Origin: Colocasia esculenta
Taxonomy: Eukaryota; Streptophyta; Magnoliopsida; Alismatales; Araceae
NCBI GenBank assembly: GCA_014218235.1
Contig: CM024755.1
Coordinates: forward strand, 38,522,713 to 38,586,712
Direction: 5' to 3'
DNA length: 64,000 bases
A program made the position numbers and the translations under genes. Below are positions 12,701-24,263 of this stretch, piece after piece. How positions within the stretch are numbered: position 1 is the stretch's first letter; every line of letters starts with the position of its first letter. Below the pieces are notes generated by a model, which was given only the letters and a program-made list of their open reading frames with translations, ran no database searches and was not told the DNA's origin.

Positions 12701-13267
12701 ATATTAGTCATGTAGTCCTACTTTCCTTCCGAGGACTTTATGTTTATTAACATGATTATGTTTAATTGTTATTTATTGTTATGATGTGAGCATGAAATGG
12801 TTTGGCTATTGGTTTTGCCAGTGAGACCCTTTTGGGTTGAGGAGTTTGTGGTTTCGTTGTTGTTTTTGGGTGGCCCCTGCTGAGCCAGTGACTAGTTGAG
12901 GCTCACTCCCCTACAGTTCCTTTCAGGACTTGCCGTGTGTTTGGCTTGTAGCAGTGTTGTGACAGACTTGTACCACCAGCAGTAGTGTAATAGTTAGTTT
13001 TGTGTGAGCTTGTGCTCCCTCGGGGTATGCCCCAGATAGTTGTACTTTACTTTTAATTGGACATGTATTAATGTAATGTGACAGTTGTACAAATTTGTGA
13101 ATAGATATGAGCACATTTACTTTCTTGTGTCTTATATTCTTGTGGTTTGTCTTTTATACTCTTACTGGACAGTTGTGTGAGCTATCCCTTGCGAGACTTC
13201 GGTCCGTTCGCGGGAGGCGGATCTGGATATGAAGCCTTAATGGGCATAAATACCCCGGTCCGTCACA
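9769..13267 (+). repeat. 3' LTR of the LARD
   Basis: The LTR is 3,499 bases, collinear with 3890-7415. A 25-base deletion between short GGAT repeats (near 10943) and scattered substitutions separate the two LTRs. It ends CGTCACA at 13267, followed by the GTTCA duplication. Confidence 0.92.
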
Positions 13268-13714
13268 GTTCATGTCCAGAATGATGAAATCGGCAGGGAA
13301 GTAACAATCATTGATTTTCACAATAACATCCTCAACTAAGCCTTTAGGAGTGGTGACAGAGCGATCGGCTAGTTGAAGGACAACAGAAGTAGGTTTCAGC
13401 TCTCCTATCTTGAATTTCTCAAAAATGGCAGAAGGTAGGAGATTGACACTGGCTCCCAAATCTAAAAGACCGCTTTCAAAAGTGACTCCACCAATGGTGC
13501 AAGGAATTAGTGGAGTGCCTAGATCTTTGAGCTTTTTAGGAAGTTGGTTCAAGATAATGGTACTCACAGTTTTTGGAAGAATGATTGTTTCAATTTTATT
13601 TCTCACTTCACGTTTTGGAGTACACATTTCTTTTAAGAATTTGGCATAAACAGGCACATGCTTAATGGCATCAAGTAGAGGAATGTTGATGTGAACTTGC
13701 TTAAAAAATTCCAA
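13268..13714 (-). pseudogene. Athila retropepsin-like protease, N-terminal part
   Basis: This is an aspartic protease that cuts the Gag-Pol polyprotein. The active-site motif is present in the Athila form (LLDLGASVNLLP), preceded by IGGVTFESG and followed by QLADRSVTTPKGLVEDV. The frame ends abruptly at ILDMN, where the LARD inserted, and continues at 3889. Upstream it is separated from gag by a frameshift in a T run near 13735-13742. The open frame runs 110 bases further into the LARD LTR; that part is not protease. Confidence 0.88.
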
Positions 13715-13724
13715 GAGTTCTTCA

Positions 13725-15713
13725 TTACCATTTGGTTTTTTTGATTTTTGGCTTTAAAGCCTCAGGAAAAGGGACTCTTGGAATGTAGCAGCTTGGGTCT
13801 TCATTCATTTTGATTTTGTCTAGAGGTTCTTCAATCATTTTTTCTTTTCCCTTGGATTTTTCTTTTTCAACATTTTCTTCATTCTCTTCTTCAAATTTAG
13901 TTTCAATTTCATTTTCTTTATCCTCATTCAATGTTGAAATGTGTGGGTGAGGATTTGTTCTGATTCTTCCACTTCTTAAGGTAGACACAGTTTTTGCATT
14001 CTCTACTTGGGGGCCCCTAGTTTGGGCAGGAGGAGAGTTCTGTTGTATAGGTTGGTTCTAGTTTTGTGGTGCTGGAATGTTCTGGACAAAAGCTTGTTGT
14101 TGGTTTGGTGGTGGAGGTGCATTTTGGCGAGCAGGTGGTCTGTACCCCTGGGCTTGATGGTATTGTTAGTTCTGATAAAATCCAGGAGGGTTGTTCCTTG
14201 GGTTTGCTATAGCTTGACTTGACAATTGCCCTGATTCCCTCCTCTGACATACATTAGCAATCTGAGACTCTATCCTTGTCAAATTTTGTTGAAAATTTTG
14301 GTTTTGATTTTGATATTGATTTTGTTGTTCTTGCACAGTTTGGCATAAAATCGCCATCATGTTTTGGAGTTGATTTATTTTATATTCCCAATTGGGCTGA
14401 GGAGGTGGTGGTTGATTATATGAAGGTTGCTGGAAATTGGTATGAGCAAATTGATTGGAGTTTTGATTTCCTTGGACTTGTGGAGGTTTGGAATAAGAAA
14501 ATTGGCCAAATCCCAAATTCTGATTGGGATAGGATTGACCATACATGGATTGTTTAAAGGAAGGTTGAGACACTTGTTCAGCTTGATTTTTCCAAGAAAA
14601 GTTCGGGTGATTTCTCCAACTAGGGTTGTATGTGTTAGATTATGGATCACAGGAGGGTTTGTAGAAACCTTGGATAGCTTGGACTTGTTCTTGAATAAAA
14701 GGAGGTAATTGGGCAGTAGTGGGACAAGCATTAGTAGGATGAGCTGAGCTAGCACACATAGAGCAAGTTTCAGGTGGTTGATAAAATTTGGGTGTGGCTT
14801 GCCCAGTCAAAGATAGTAGTTGATCATTTTTTTGTTCCAACTTCTGCTTCAATCTCTGATCAAGTTTAGCTAACAAATCTTCTACCCTAGAATTTGATTC
14901 TCCTCTCCCTCTTAATTCATACATCCCTGCCTTCTTTACAGGTCTTAGTGCTCTCTCATAAGAGTAGAGTGAGGCATGATTGATAGAATTCTCGCTCAAT
15001 GTATCAAACAGATTATACGCCTCATCCTAGCTCTTAGTCATGAATGCTTCTCTACATGAGGCATCAACCATCTGTCTATTTGATTCTGTCAGACCTTCAT
15101 ATAAAGCTTGGACTATTTGCCACCTCGACAGACCATGGTGGGGACATTTTCTAAGCAACTCTTTTAATCTCTCCCATGATTCATGCATTAACTCTCCAGG
15201 GTGTTGGGAGAATCTAGTTATTGCTCTTCTCATGGTGTTAGTGCGGCCAATGGGGTAAAATTTCTTCAAAAACTCCTGCTACATTTCTGGTCATGTCCTA
15301 ATGGTTCTCCCTATGGTTCCTAACCAATGTTTGGCCTTATCTTTTAAAGAGAATGGAAACAGGGTCAGTCTCAAGGCATTTTCAGTGAAATTTTGGATTC
15401 TTACAGTGGAACAAATCTCTAGAAACTCATCTATATGCTTATAGGGGTCTTCATTGAGATTGCCATAGAAGGATGGCAGCATCTGTATGGTTCCTGGCTT
15501 GATTTCAAAGTGATTTGCAAGTATTTCTGGCCTAATGCAAGTAGCAGGTTGATAATCAGAAGGAATAAAGTACTCCTTCATCTGTCTGGGTGTGACCTCC
15601 TCTACATTTTTAGCAACTTGATTCTAGTCTTGGTTGGCCATCCTATGAAAGAATCTTTCAATCTCGTCTATAGGTTGAGCCAAATCTAAGTTCAGGGAGC
15701 GTCTACCAAGCAT
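13725..15713 (-). pseudogene. Athila gag
   Basis: This is the structural capsid/nucleocapsid polyprotein. The probable start is the ATG at 15713-15711 (MLGRRSLNLDLAQPIDEIE). The capsid-type region includes FYGNLNEDPYKHIDEFLEIC, FPFSLKDKAKHWLGTI and FSQHPGELMHESWERLKELL. A CCHC knuckle (CSMCASSAHPTNAC, spacing 2-4-4) lies near 14750-14795. A Q/N/P-rich tract and a K/E-rich tail follow. At least five in-frame stops break it, for example the TAG in KS-stop-DEAYNL near 15030 and stops near 15285-15295. Most sit where relatives have Trp or Gln, one transition away. Confidence 0.88.
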
Positions 15714-16860
15714 GCACAGTTGAAAAGTCCTCTGTTTATGATTTTTGAATTTTTAGATTTTTATTGATTTTTTGAATTTTTATGAACAAACACAAACAAA
15801 CAAACACTTTCAAAACAAATTAACCTAAACACTAAGTGTTCCTTGGACTTATGTTATTTTTCTCAAAATCAAATTTATGCTTGCTTAAATCCAATCCTAA
15901 CTCTTCTTGTGCCAGCCAGGTAAGAGGTGGAGTAGAGGGAGGCCCCCCTTGCTTTCGCAAGTACCCAATTAAATAACCTCTAGCTCACTTAAGCATAAGC
16001 TTTTTAACCTCTAATCCTAGACACCAGACTTAAAGAGAAGTTTTGAAATTAAGAAATGATAAATCTAATTATGAACCCTAGGGCCAAGTCTACTGATTTT
16101 TATTAAAAGTTTAGGAAAATGCAAGAATGTGAAGAATTTTTTGTGATTTTTGGGAAAAGGAAAGGGTGATGAAATCCCTCACCTTATCTTTATTTTTTCT
16201 AAAGGGTGATGCCTTTAAGAAGTCCCTTTTACAAATGTGAAATGCAACAAAACAAGTTCAAACAAGGGTTTTCTAATGCTAAGTCAAATGCATGAAACAA
16301 GAGATAGAAGTCATACCTTTCCCCCGCACTCTTCAATACAGAAAAAAGAAATGACAACAAAAATGATGAATGTCCTAAAACAAGTGATTCTAATCTTAAG
16401 AGGATGAAAATTTTAATTTGCAAAACAAACGGCTTACATGAATGAGCGATTTGGAAAAAAAAAATTAGATTTAGATTTTTTATTTGGTTTTTGAACTAAA
16501 TGAAATGAAACTTAACTAAGAAAATATAAAGTGATACTATAAACTAATTTCAAACCACTCAAACCACCAAAAGACCAATTATTACATGCCAATAAGAAAT
16601 AAATCTATGTACATGCACAGAGAGTACATGAAAACCTCACTACAAGTTTCACTCACACTCTTCTATCTAAAATTCTGAATTAAAAACAAATGTAAAAACA
16701 AATCAGCAAGCTCTCCTTCTCCAATGGGCCCAAATGTCAAGCCCAATCACCATGTTCCACTTATGTGCAAATCTGAAATGAAAAGCCCAATAACAAGTCA
16801 ATGAGAAGCTCAATGCAAATGAAATAAAGTCAAAACAGAATTAAATCAAACTCTAACGCC
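15714..16860 (-). other. Athila 5' leader
   Basis: The untranslated stretch between primer site and gag is about 1.15 kb, AT-rich, with T/A runs around 15735-15810. No coding frame is supported. Long leaders are usual in Athila elements. Confidence 0.65.
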
Positions 16861-16879
16861 TCCCCGAAAACGGCGTCAA
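16861..16879 (-). other. Athila primer-binding site (Asp-tRNA-like)
   Basis: On the minus strand this reads TTGACGCCGTTTTCGGGGA, just inside the LTR edge. It differs by a few bases from the usual Athila site complementary to Asp tRNA (TGGCGCCGTTGCCGGGGA). Confidence 0.75.
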
Positions 16880-16881
16880 GA

Positions 16882-19501
16882 TGAATGTGGCATTGTTGAC
16901 TATACACTTTCGTTGTCTAGAGTTTCATGCATGAATCAAGATGCTCACCTTCTCTAAACTGTCTCACAGATTTAAAATAGTAAAAATGAACTAATAGAGT
17001 GGTGAGAACATGTCATATCCATAGAGAGGCTGAATAGAATTTGACTTAAGAAACTGCTTTTTGGAACACTCTATCGACAATGTATTAAAAGTGAATATGT
17101 AAACAACACCGACCAAATCCCTCACAATCTTGACATATCAAATTTAATGAAAGAACAAGCTGAATTGAAATTAAAAGAGAATTGATATCAATGTATCCTC
17201 ACAATTGAGGGATCAAACAGGTAAGCAGAAAGCCAACTATCCTCACAGCTCAAGAATTGAACAGAAAATTCAGAAACAGAATTTATTATTACTAAATCAG
17301 AATCACAATTCTATTCAAAGATCAAAATAAGACAATGAAAAAGAAACTCGACCAGAAATTTAAATTGAGATCAACAAGAACTATAGAAACTTCAGATTAC
17401 TGTACCCTCACATTCGAGGGATCAACCAGATAGACAGAAAACTTAACTAGAAATTATCAAACCACTTTACCCCTACAGTTCAGAGGATGCACAATTAGTA
17501 ATCGTAGCTCTCTACAAAAATTGGAACATCATCTTCACAACTCTAAAAATCGAACAGAAAATTCAGAGCAGGAGTTTAATGATGTTTAATCAAATTCCTC
17601 ACTACAAAACACGGATAAGAACAAGAAATAACACTAAGAAGCTCCGAAATCCCTCGTGAATTCAAATCTAATCTCCCGCTGCAACAAAAACATGGATCAT
17701 GAAATCAACTCTTGATCTGGGTTGGGTAGACCTCAGGAAGTCATCTGGATGCAGTCGCCCTCCCAGAAGAAAGAAAGAAGTCGTCCTGGATCGTCCTCAC
17801 CATCTGCTTACAGAAGAAAGGAAGAAGCCTTCGATCCCCCTCCCAACAACTCTTGGAATCGATCTCCCTAGCACAACCAGCAGCAAAGAAGAAGTAAACC
17901 CAAACAGTTGCAATCGCCCTCCGAGCAGCAGAACAAACCAAAAATGCTGAACAACCCCTCCCAAACCTCACAGAAGAAGCAGTTGCTCAAACCTTACAGA
18001 AGAAGAGAAATAAAACTAGTCTAACTATCCCACCCAACAATTGAACCGAAGAAGAGAACCTCCCAGCTCTGACATCAAACCAAGAAAACTCACAACAGAA
18101 GTGAGAAAATAATCCAACAAAAGTGCAATCGCCCTCTGCTTGCAGCCGAACAGTAGAAAAGAAGAAAACATCGATCCCTGCAACAATAGAAGAGAGGAAG
18201 AAACTGGAACTAGCAACCCCTGGAATTCCGCACAGAAGAAGGGAGAAGAAGAAGTGCCCCTGGATCACTTAGCAGTAGCTGAAATCCCCCACATCTGAAT
18301 AGAAGAAAGGAAGAAGAAGAATTAAAAAAAAAAATTCTGAACAACCCAAAATTCTGAACAACTAGAGATGAACTCCGATTCCCTTACAACAAAGAAAAAC
18401 CCCAAAAATCTGAACCTCTACCCTCTAAAATGCTGAAGTCAGAAAAGGAACCTTGCAGAAGAAAGAAAAAAATGGAAGCACTCGATCTCTCACACAGCAG
18501 CTCTCACAGAAAAGAAAAATTCAAATGTCTACCACTACTACCCAACTCTCTGAATTTTCCGCCTCTGAGGACCTTGGTGTCCTTATATAGGCCCCATCGA
18601 ACCTGCTAGATGCCAGACTCCGCACGCCCCAACTCCACACTAACCAGCTCCTGCGTCGCACACAACAACTTCAGCACGAATCAGATGCTACTGACGCATG
18701 AGCTCCGCTAGCTCACGTACGAACTCGTTTTCCCGCTAGCTTCCTGCCTCCAAATCGCCAGCGCACGCCTCTGCTTAGCACCAGATCCGGCCACCAGCAC
18801 ACCCCAGCTGCTCCGCCACAGATCTGCACACCTGGGTGCTGGCCGCCCAAACCCACGCGTCCCGGCCTCACCAGCCTCCAGCCCCGCATCCGGATGCGCC
18901 TCCAGCTGCCCTGGTTCCAGTTGCTAGCCCCGCTCACACGCCCCAACAGACCTGGGCGCCTTCACAGCTTGCCACTGCCTCTCAACAGCTCCACATGCCC
19001 TGGCCTGCGTCAGCCGCCTCCTACTTCCAGCAACTTCCAACTGCTTTCGTTGCCCTGGGGAAGTAAAGAAAAGAAGGTTTAAGTGGAGTGCGTGTGATTG
19101 GTATGGTGGGGTATATTAAAAATCTTATTTATTTAATGGAATTAGGTGGATTATTATTAGAAAAACTGTTATTTATTTACAAAAATGATATCTATCTACT
19201 ACTAACAAAATATTTACAAAAATATTATTTATATACAATATTTATTTACAAAGATCTTTATTTTTCAAAATATACCTATGAAAAGAAAAATAAACATGAT
19301 TAGTCAATCTGACAAGAAATCAGTGACTTATTAAATGAAAATCTATCATGTGTATTCTAACCCAATATCAACTAATATGTTCAAAAACCTATTCATGGAT
19401 GAAATGAAATTTAAAATCAAAATGCACATTATTTATAGACAAAAGATGTCTAAAATCAACTATAAGTATGAAATTTAACAAGAAAATTTTTGCAGTTATC
19501 A
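16882..19501 (-). repeat. 5' LTR of the Athila element
   Basis: About 2,620 bases with TG...CA ends. The left edge is set by the primer site and the right edge by comparison with the solo LTR at 45546-47743 (opposite orientation), with which it shares both ends (TGATAACTG start, CATTCA/CTTCA end) and much of the interior. On the minus strand CTATATAAGG lies at 18590-18581. The GC-rich block 18600-19060 corresponds to the U3 side of the TATA box. Confidence 0.88.
18581..18590 (-). promoter_or_regulatory. TATA box of the Athila LTR
   Basis: CTATATAAGG on the minus strand. The same ten bases occur at the equivalent place in the related solo LTR (46504-46513), supporting a conserved core promoter. 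Confidence 0.6.
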
Positions 19502-20622
19502 TCCTTCTTGTTGTTCTTACTGTTGAAGTTCTTCTAGTGGAGGATCTTCATTTTCTTCTTCTTTTCTTCATCTTCAAGAGATGTTTTCTCTAGATCCCCG
19601 CACAAATCTTCAACACAATCTTCCTATTCTTCTATTCTTTTAATAGAAGGGTTAGTCTCATCAAATAATATATGCACAGTTTGTTCTATGGTTAAAGTTT
19701 TCATATTAAAAACTTTATATCCCCTAGGTTTTGAAATATATCCTAACAAAAATTCTTCATCACTTTTAGCATCTAGCTTTCCTAAATTATCTTTACCATT
19801 ATTCAAGATGAAACACTTATAGCCAAAAGGTTGAAGATGACTGATGTTGGGCTTCTTTTCTATGTAAAGATCATATGGGGTCTTCTTTAGAATTGGTCTG
19901 ATCATGCATCTGTTGATGATGTAGTAGGCTGTGTTGACTGCTTCTGCCCAGAAATATCTTGGTAAATTGTATTTTGTAAGCATAGTTCTGACCATGTCTA
20001 GCAGTGTTCTATTCTTTCTTTCTGCTACTCCATTCCGTTGAGGTGTTCTTGGTGCTGAAAAGTTATGTTCAATTCCATTCTCTTCACAGAACTTTATGAA
20101 CTCTTCATTCTTGAATTCTCCACCATGATCAGATCTGATGCTGACAATCTGAAATTTTTGATTCTTTTGTACTACTTTGCTGAACTTCAGAAAAGCTGAA
20201 AATGTTTCTGATTTGGCTTCCAAGAAGGATACCCAAGTATATCTTGAGTAGTCATCTATTATTACATAGCCACATGCCTTTCCTCTAAGACTGATTGTTC
20301 TTATAGGTCCAAATAAATCCATATGAATTAGCTCCAAAGGCTTGGAAGTTGTGACAATTGTTTTGGACTGAAATGAAGTCTTGGTCTGCTTCCCTATTGC
20401 ACAAGCTGAACATATTCCAGATTTCTCCATCTTCATCTTTGGAAGACCTTCAACTAGGTCATGCTTAATCAATTTCTTGATCATTGAAGTGCTTGCATGC
20501 CCCAATCTTCTATGCCACAAATCAGGTTCTTCACTCTTTGTAGTTGCAAGATATAGATTTACTTCTTTTAATTCTGCTAACTGTAATGTGTACAGATTCT
20601 TCACTCTTTGAGCTTCGAACAT
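19502..20622 (-). pseudogene. Copia A integrase
   Basis: This is a gag-pre-integrase domain (LWHRRLGHASTSMIKKLI, with CSACAIGKQ completing the zinc-binding motif) followed by the integrase core. All three catalytic acids are visible: IHMDLFGPI, IRSDHGGEFK and NGVAERKNRTLLD. The 332-codon stretch 20622-19624 is open, so this is the best preserved part of element A. It ends at a TAG after PSIKRIEE, and a short K/E-rich linker follows before the Athila edge at 19501. Residue order and the YISKPRGYKVFN block match element B (63848 onwards), so A and B are relatives. Confidence 0.9.
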
Positions 20623-21157
20623 TGTTTTTCCATCCTTTTGAATAATACATCTATCATTCTAAAATTTTACTAAATGACCCTTATCACATAACTGACTAAT
20701 ATTTATGAGGTTATTCTTCAATCCTTCTACATACATGACATCTTCAATCAAATTCTTTTTTTTAGTTCCGACTGTCCCACATCCTAAGACTTTTCCTTTA
20801 CCATTATCTCCATAAGTGACTTGACCACTTTCATCTCTAAAGCTTGTAAACAACTTCCTATCACCTGTCATATGTCACGAGCACCCACTATCCAAATACC
20901 ATTTGGATGCTCTCAGCTGACCCTGCAAATAAAATTAAGTTGTAACTTTTGGTACTTAAATTTTCTTGGGTCCTTGATGGTTAGTCTTCGGAATCCAGCG
21001 CAAATGTCTGGTAGTGCATGTGCTGACAGTGTGTCCTAATTGATTGCAGTGACTACAGCATAAATCAAAGTCATTCTTAATGTGTGTAGTGTTTTTAAAC
21101 TTTTGTTTTTGTTTATAAACATGCTGATTAACCTTTTTAGATTTTTTTAATTCCTTT
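20623..21157 (-). pseudogene. Copia A protease with upstream CCHC knuckle
   Basis: A perfect CCHC knuckle (CSHCNQLGHTVSTC) sits near 21020-21062. The protease active site follows as WYLDSGCS with a TGA in place of the usual Arg before HMTG (about 20872). Then come GKVLGCGTVG and MYVEGLKNNLINISQLC. A second stop lies between KGHLVKF and NDRCIIQ. The catalytic Asp is kept, but the frame is broken. Confidence 0.82.
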
Positions 21158-21729
21158 TTATGCTACAAATTTAGGTGTTGGATATTTTTCAAGATACACA
21201 ACATTTTCTTCATTATGAGGAGGTGTATATCCTACTCCATATTTTTTCTTACCTGTCCTAGAGCCTTTTAATCTAACAAATAGAGATGTTTTACAGTTAA
21301 AGATTTTCTCTATAGTAGCTCTTAGGTAGTTATTTTCCTCTTGTAATTTTTCTTCATCCTTAAGTTCTTTTAAGTTTGATTCTATTTCCATGATTTTACT
21401 ATTTTTATTTTTAAAATATTCACATAATAATTCATTTGCTCTTTTGGTCTCACTTAGACTTTGTCCTAACCTCTTTGCTTCATTTTTCAAAAAGGTGTTA
21501 GCCTTTTCTTGGTTAGCAAATTTAGTTTAACTATCTTCATTTGTTTGACTGCTGTTTTATATTGTTCATATAATTCATTGAAGGCATCTTCAAGACTATC
21601 AGAATCAGATTCAGAACAAGAAGTAAAAGAGGTTTCAGAATTTACCTGATCCAGTCCTGCCATGAGGGCTAGATTTGCCTTTTCTTCTTCTTCTTCAGAT
21701 TCTGAGCTTGAGGAGTCTGAACTGGTGGT
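21158..21729 (-). pseudogene. Copia A gag C-terminal acidic and coiled-coil region
   Basis: The segment starts at the Tat insertion edge with a Ser/Glu-rich stretch (SDSSSSESEEEEEKANLALM) and continues into a Leu/Glu/Lys-rich probable coiled coil (NNYLRATIEKIFNCKTSLFV). There is a frameshift near 21490-21520. Its upstream continuation (EEAT at 45387) is on the far side of the Tat element. Confidence 0.8.
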
Positions 21730-21956
21730 TGTGGACACCCGGTTCTGGCTAGTTGGCTGAGCTATATTTCTTGTTATCTTAGTGGGCCCCTAATTGGTCA
21801 CTCACCTTGAGCCCATCATTAGCCTTGTTTTGAGCCCATTAAACCATTGAAATGCCTTGAAATTCCGCACATTATCACTTTGAGAGAGTCCTTGGGGCTT
21901 AATAACTCTTATCTTATCATGTGATTGGCTGATAATTCACAATTATTTCGGATTTA

Positions 21957-22105
21957 TTGTCGCGACGCATCGTGGCGACGTGTCTCTATGTCGCGACGGT
22001 TCTGGCTGCCGCGACAGCCCATGCATATCCATGCACGTGGGTAATTCTGTCGCATCAACCCGCCCCGTCGCGTCTTAGCGCGGTCCTACGATCTGTCGCG
22101 ACAAT
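21957..22105 (+). promoter_or_regulatory. TCGCGAC-motif cluster in Tat U3
   Basis: Repeated GTCGCGAC/CCGCGAC/GTCGCG words lie within 150 bases, 220-370 bases upstream of the TATA box. The core resembles the plant CGCG box bound by CAMTA factors (established), but binding here is inference. Confidence 0.5.
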
Positions 22106-22327
22106 GGCCGAACCCTCTGGCCATCATAACCGCACCCTATTTATCCTCTTATGAATCCAGCTTAATCCCTAGGGATTATCCCAACCCCTTGGGCGGGATT
22201 TAGGCTCTAGGGACTCTCCTAAGGATTTCTAAGGACTCTATATCCGATTTTGATGAAGCTTTATCTCCCATTTTTAATTTCTGAGTCATTTTAAGGAGAT
22301 AATGTCATTTATTCTCACCCCAAGCTC

Positions 22328-22335
22328 TATATAAA
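22328..22335 (+). promoter_or_regulatory. TATA box of the Tat 5' LTR
   Basis: TATATAAA in the context GCTCTATATAAACAAGG. It is conserved in the 3' LTR at 44559-44568. Confidence 0.65.
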
Positions 22336-23155
22336 CAAGGCCCCTCCTTAAGGACGAGGAGAGCCTCATTTACTACCCCGAAGGGCTGCCGAAATTCCCT
22401 CTCACCCATACTTTGCATCGCAGCCACTCATTTTTACCATTTCCCTTCACATTCCACTCCACAAAGCTACTCCTTTACCATCAATGGGGTGCGGAGCGTG
22501 AAGAAGGCGACCCCAACAATCTCCTGGAGCATTTGCACATCTTTGGAGCTGTACCCACGCTAGGGAGTCGCCCCAATGGGGCTCATCTTCTTCCTCCTTC
22601 CTCCCTCCTATTTCTACATGCATTTTTATGTTATTCATAGATAGAGCACACTTACTATCCACCCACGTTTTCCCACACCCATAGGGGTTTAAAACCACCC
22701 CAGGTGCGTTCCCACCATGATCCCCCACTTTCTTTCATCTTTAGAACAGATATTATGCTTAACGTATTCTAATAGGATGTTTTCTTTGTGATTTTCTTTG
22801 ATTGGCAGGCAAATAAGTGAAATCTACGAGAAGCTCTGGTTCTCTAGCCGGCTGGAGGATGAGAAGAAGGTCCATACCCAACATCTCCCGCATTCAGAGA
22901 ACGCGACGGAGGAGGGTGACGCGACATGAGACGTGTCAGTGTGTACTGACGCGACATCAGTCTATCGCGGCGCCCATGGCGACCACGACACCAGGTCCGT
23001 TTTTTTTGTTCTCTTTCCTTTTCCTAGTTTAAGTCAGCCATTATCTCATTTTTATTCTTAGGCGACTTACTATGTGGCGATCACATCCATGTTTTCATGC
23101 TACTAATTTTAGTATTCATGTCTGTGTTGAGGGGGGTACAATCCCTGTGATTACA

Positions 23156-24263
23156 CCTTTTGGCGATCACGGTGGGACCTTCACTGCCACCCTCGTGGAT
23201 TTTAACTGCTTGCTTGCCATACTTTCTTCTTTGTTTGCCTCTTTAGTGTCTTGTTAGTCTTTTGTTCTTTATTTCCTGCATTTTTTTTGCTCTATTATTG
23301 TCGCGACAGATCACGGCGACGTGACATTGTCGCGTCGCATCGGGGAGACACGTTCTCAGGTCAGTGCTTTTTACTCCCATGTTCACTTTATCCAATGCCC
23401 ATGAGATCATGTATCCTTGTTCCATTGCCTATATCATGTGTTCTCGTGTTTCTGTCTGTTAGAATCCTGTCAAGGTTCGGATTTTCCTTTTATTTTAATT
23501 TGTAAGTTTTCGGTTCCTATCGCGGCAGCCGGAGAGGACGTGAACAGGTCGCGTCTTGTCAAGACATTGCGTTATCAGGTTTGCTTTGTATGTTACTATT
23601 TTTTATCCATGAATCGGTTTCTCTGTGCTTCCTGACCCATGTTGTACTGATTTAGTGCCTTTTGCTGTTTCACATTTTAGTAGGGTAGTCTGTTTGAGTT
23701 TGAGTTGGTGACTTGTTGTGTTTTCGGGCCTCTGTCAGTATCGCGACAGCCCGCGCTGTCGCGATAGGGTCGCGGCGTATACGGCCGCCGCGACTATGCC
23801 CGAGGACTTGTTTTGTCACCATGTTTGCTCCTCACCTTCATTCTTGCATACATTTTGGGCCTCTTGGTCCCTTGCATACGCCATTCATCCCATCTGTTTA
23901 GGTTCCCCCTTGGTTGAGTGAGTCCTCTCACCTACGAGCACTCGTAGGCTGACTCGGGCCCACCTTCCGAAGACCTCCATAAGTCCTCGTGACAGTACGC
24001 ACGTTGCGGTTCACCGGGCCGGTTGTACCCGTTGCACCCATAGTTTGAGCCACCCTCGCATGTGAGTGTACACCACCCTTAGCCACACCGAAGCACTTGA
24101 GTTCATTCCTACTAGGGACCGCTTGACCGAGTGACATCCCTTTAATCAATTCATTTAAAAGGTCAAGTTCAAACCTTAAGGAATTCGCGCTTTAAACATG
24201 ACAACTTGAGTGCTTTGGTCCACCCCTCCTCATCTCAGTCTTTCTTGCTGTGATAGAGTTTAG
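23156..24263 (+). other. Tat 5' leader
   Basis: About 1.1 kb between LTR and gag. It contains three further small TCGCGAC clusters (23300-23345, 23518-23560, 23738-23800). A block at 23935-24040 has loose similarity to part of the 4.1-kb solo LTRs (35597-35760). Short frames here have no recognisable similarity. Confidence 0.6.
23161..23177 (+). other. Tat primer-binding site
   Basis: TGGCGATCACGGTGGGA begins five bases after the LTR end. It resembles the Arg/Lys-type primer sites of Tat and Ogre elements. The tRNA is not certain. Confidence 0.6.

Larger units (their letters stand above)
3890..13267 (+). mobile_element. Non-coding LTR retrotransposon (LARD type) with 3.5-kb LTRs
   Basis: Two long direct repeats (3890-7415 and 9769-13267) begin TGTAACGTC and end GTCACA, and flank a 2.35-kb core without coding capacity. 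A perfect GTTCA duplication flanks the element (3885-3889 and 13268-13272). A primer-binding site for initiator Met tRNA follows the first LTR. The LTRs are very similar by eye; the clearest difference is a 25-base deletion in the 3' copy near 10943. Just before the 3' LTR, GTCGAGGATGACATTTG (9735-9751) recalls the 3' end of pol in Tekay/Del chromoviruses, suggesting derivation from that lineage. It must use proteins from another element to move. Confidence 0.93.
13268..19501 (-). mobile_element. Athila-lineage Ty3/gypsy retrotransposon, 5' half (LTR, leader, gag, protease)
   Basis: Read on the minus strand this is 5' LTR (19501-16882), primer site, 1.1-kb leader, gag and the first part of protease. 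It joins 1-3889 across the LARD. It was itself inserted into SIRE element A: copia sequence resumes at 19502. Its own duplication cannot be checked because the 3' LTR lies outside the window. Confidence 0.9.
19502..21729 (-). mobile_element. SIRE-type Ty1/copia element A, middle segment (gag tail, protease, integrase)
   Basis: Minus-strand copia sequence lies between the Athila insertion (left) and the Tat insertion (right). It carries the end of gag, a second zinc knuckle, protease and integrase. It continues at 45387-45545 and 47744-50679. The reverse transcriptase part must lie left of the window, beyond Athila. Confidence 0.88.
21730..23155 (+). repeat. 5' LTR of the Tat element
   Basis: TGTGGACACC...GTGATTACA, 1,426 bases. 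It holds a cluster of TCGCGAC-type motifs at 21957-22105, a TATA box at 22328-22335, and a second TCGCGAC cluster at 22908-22995 near the 3' end. It is matched by 43962-45386. Confidence 0.93.
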
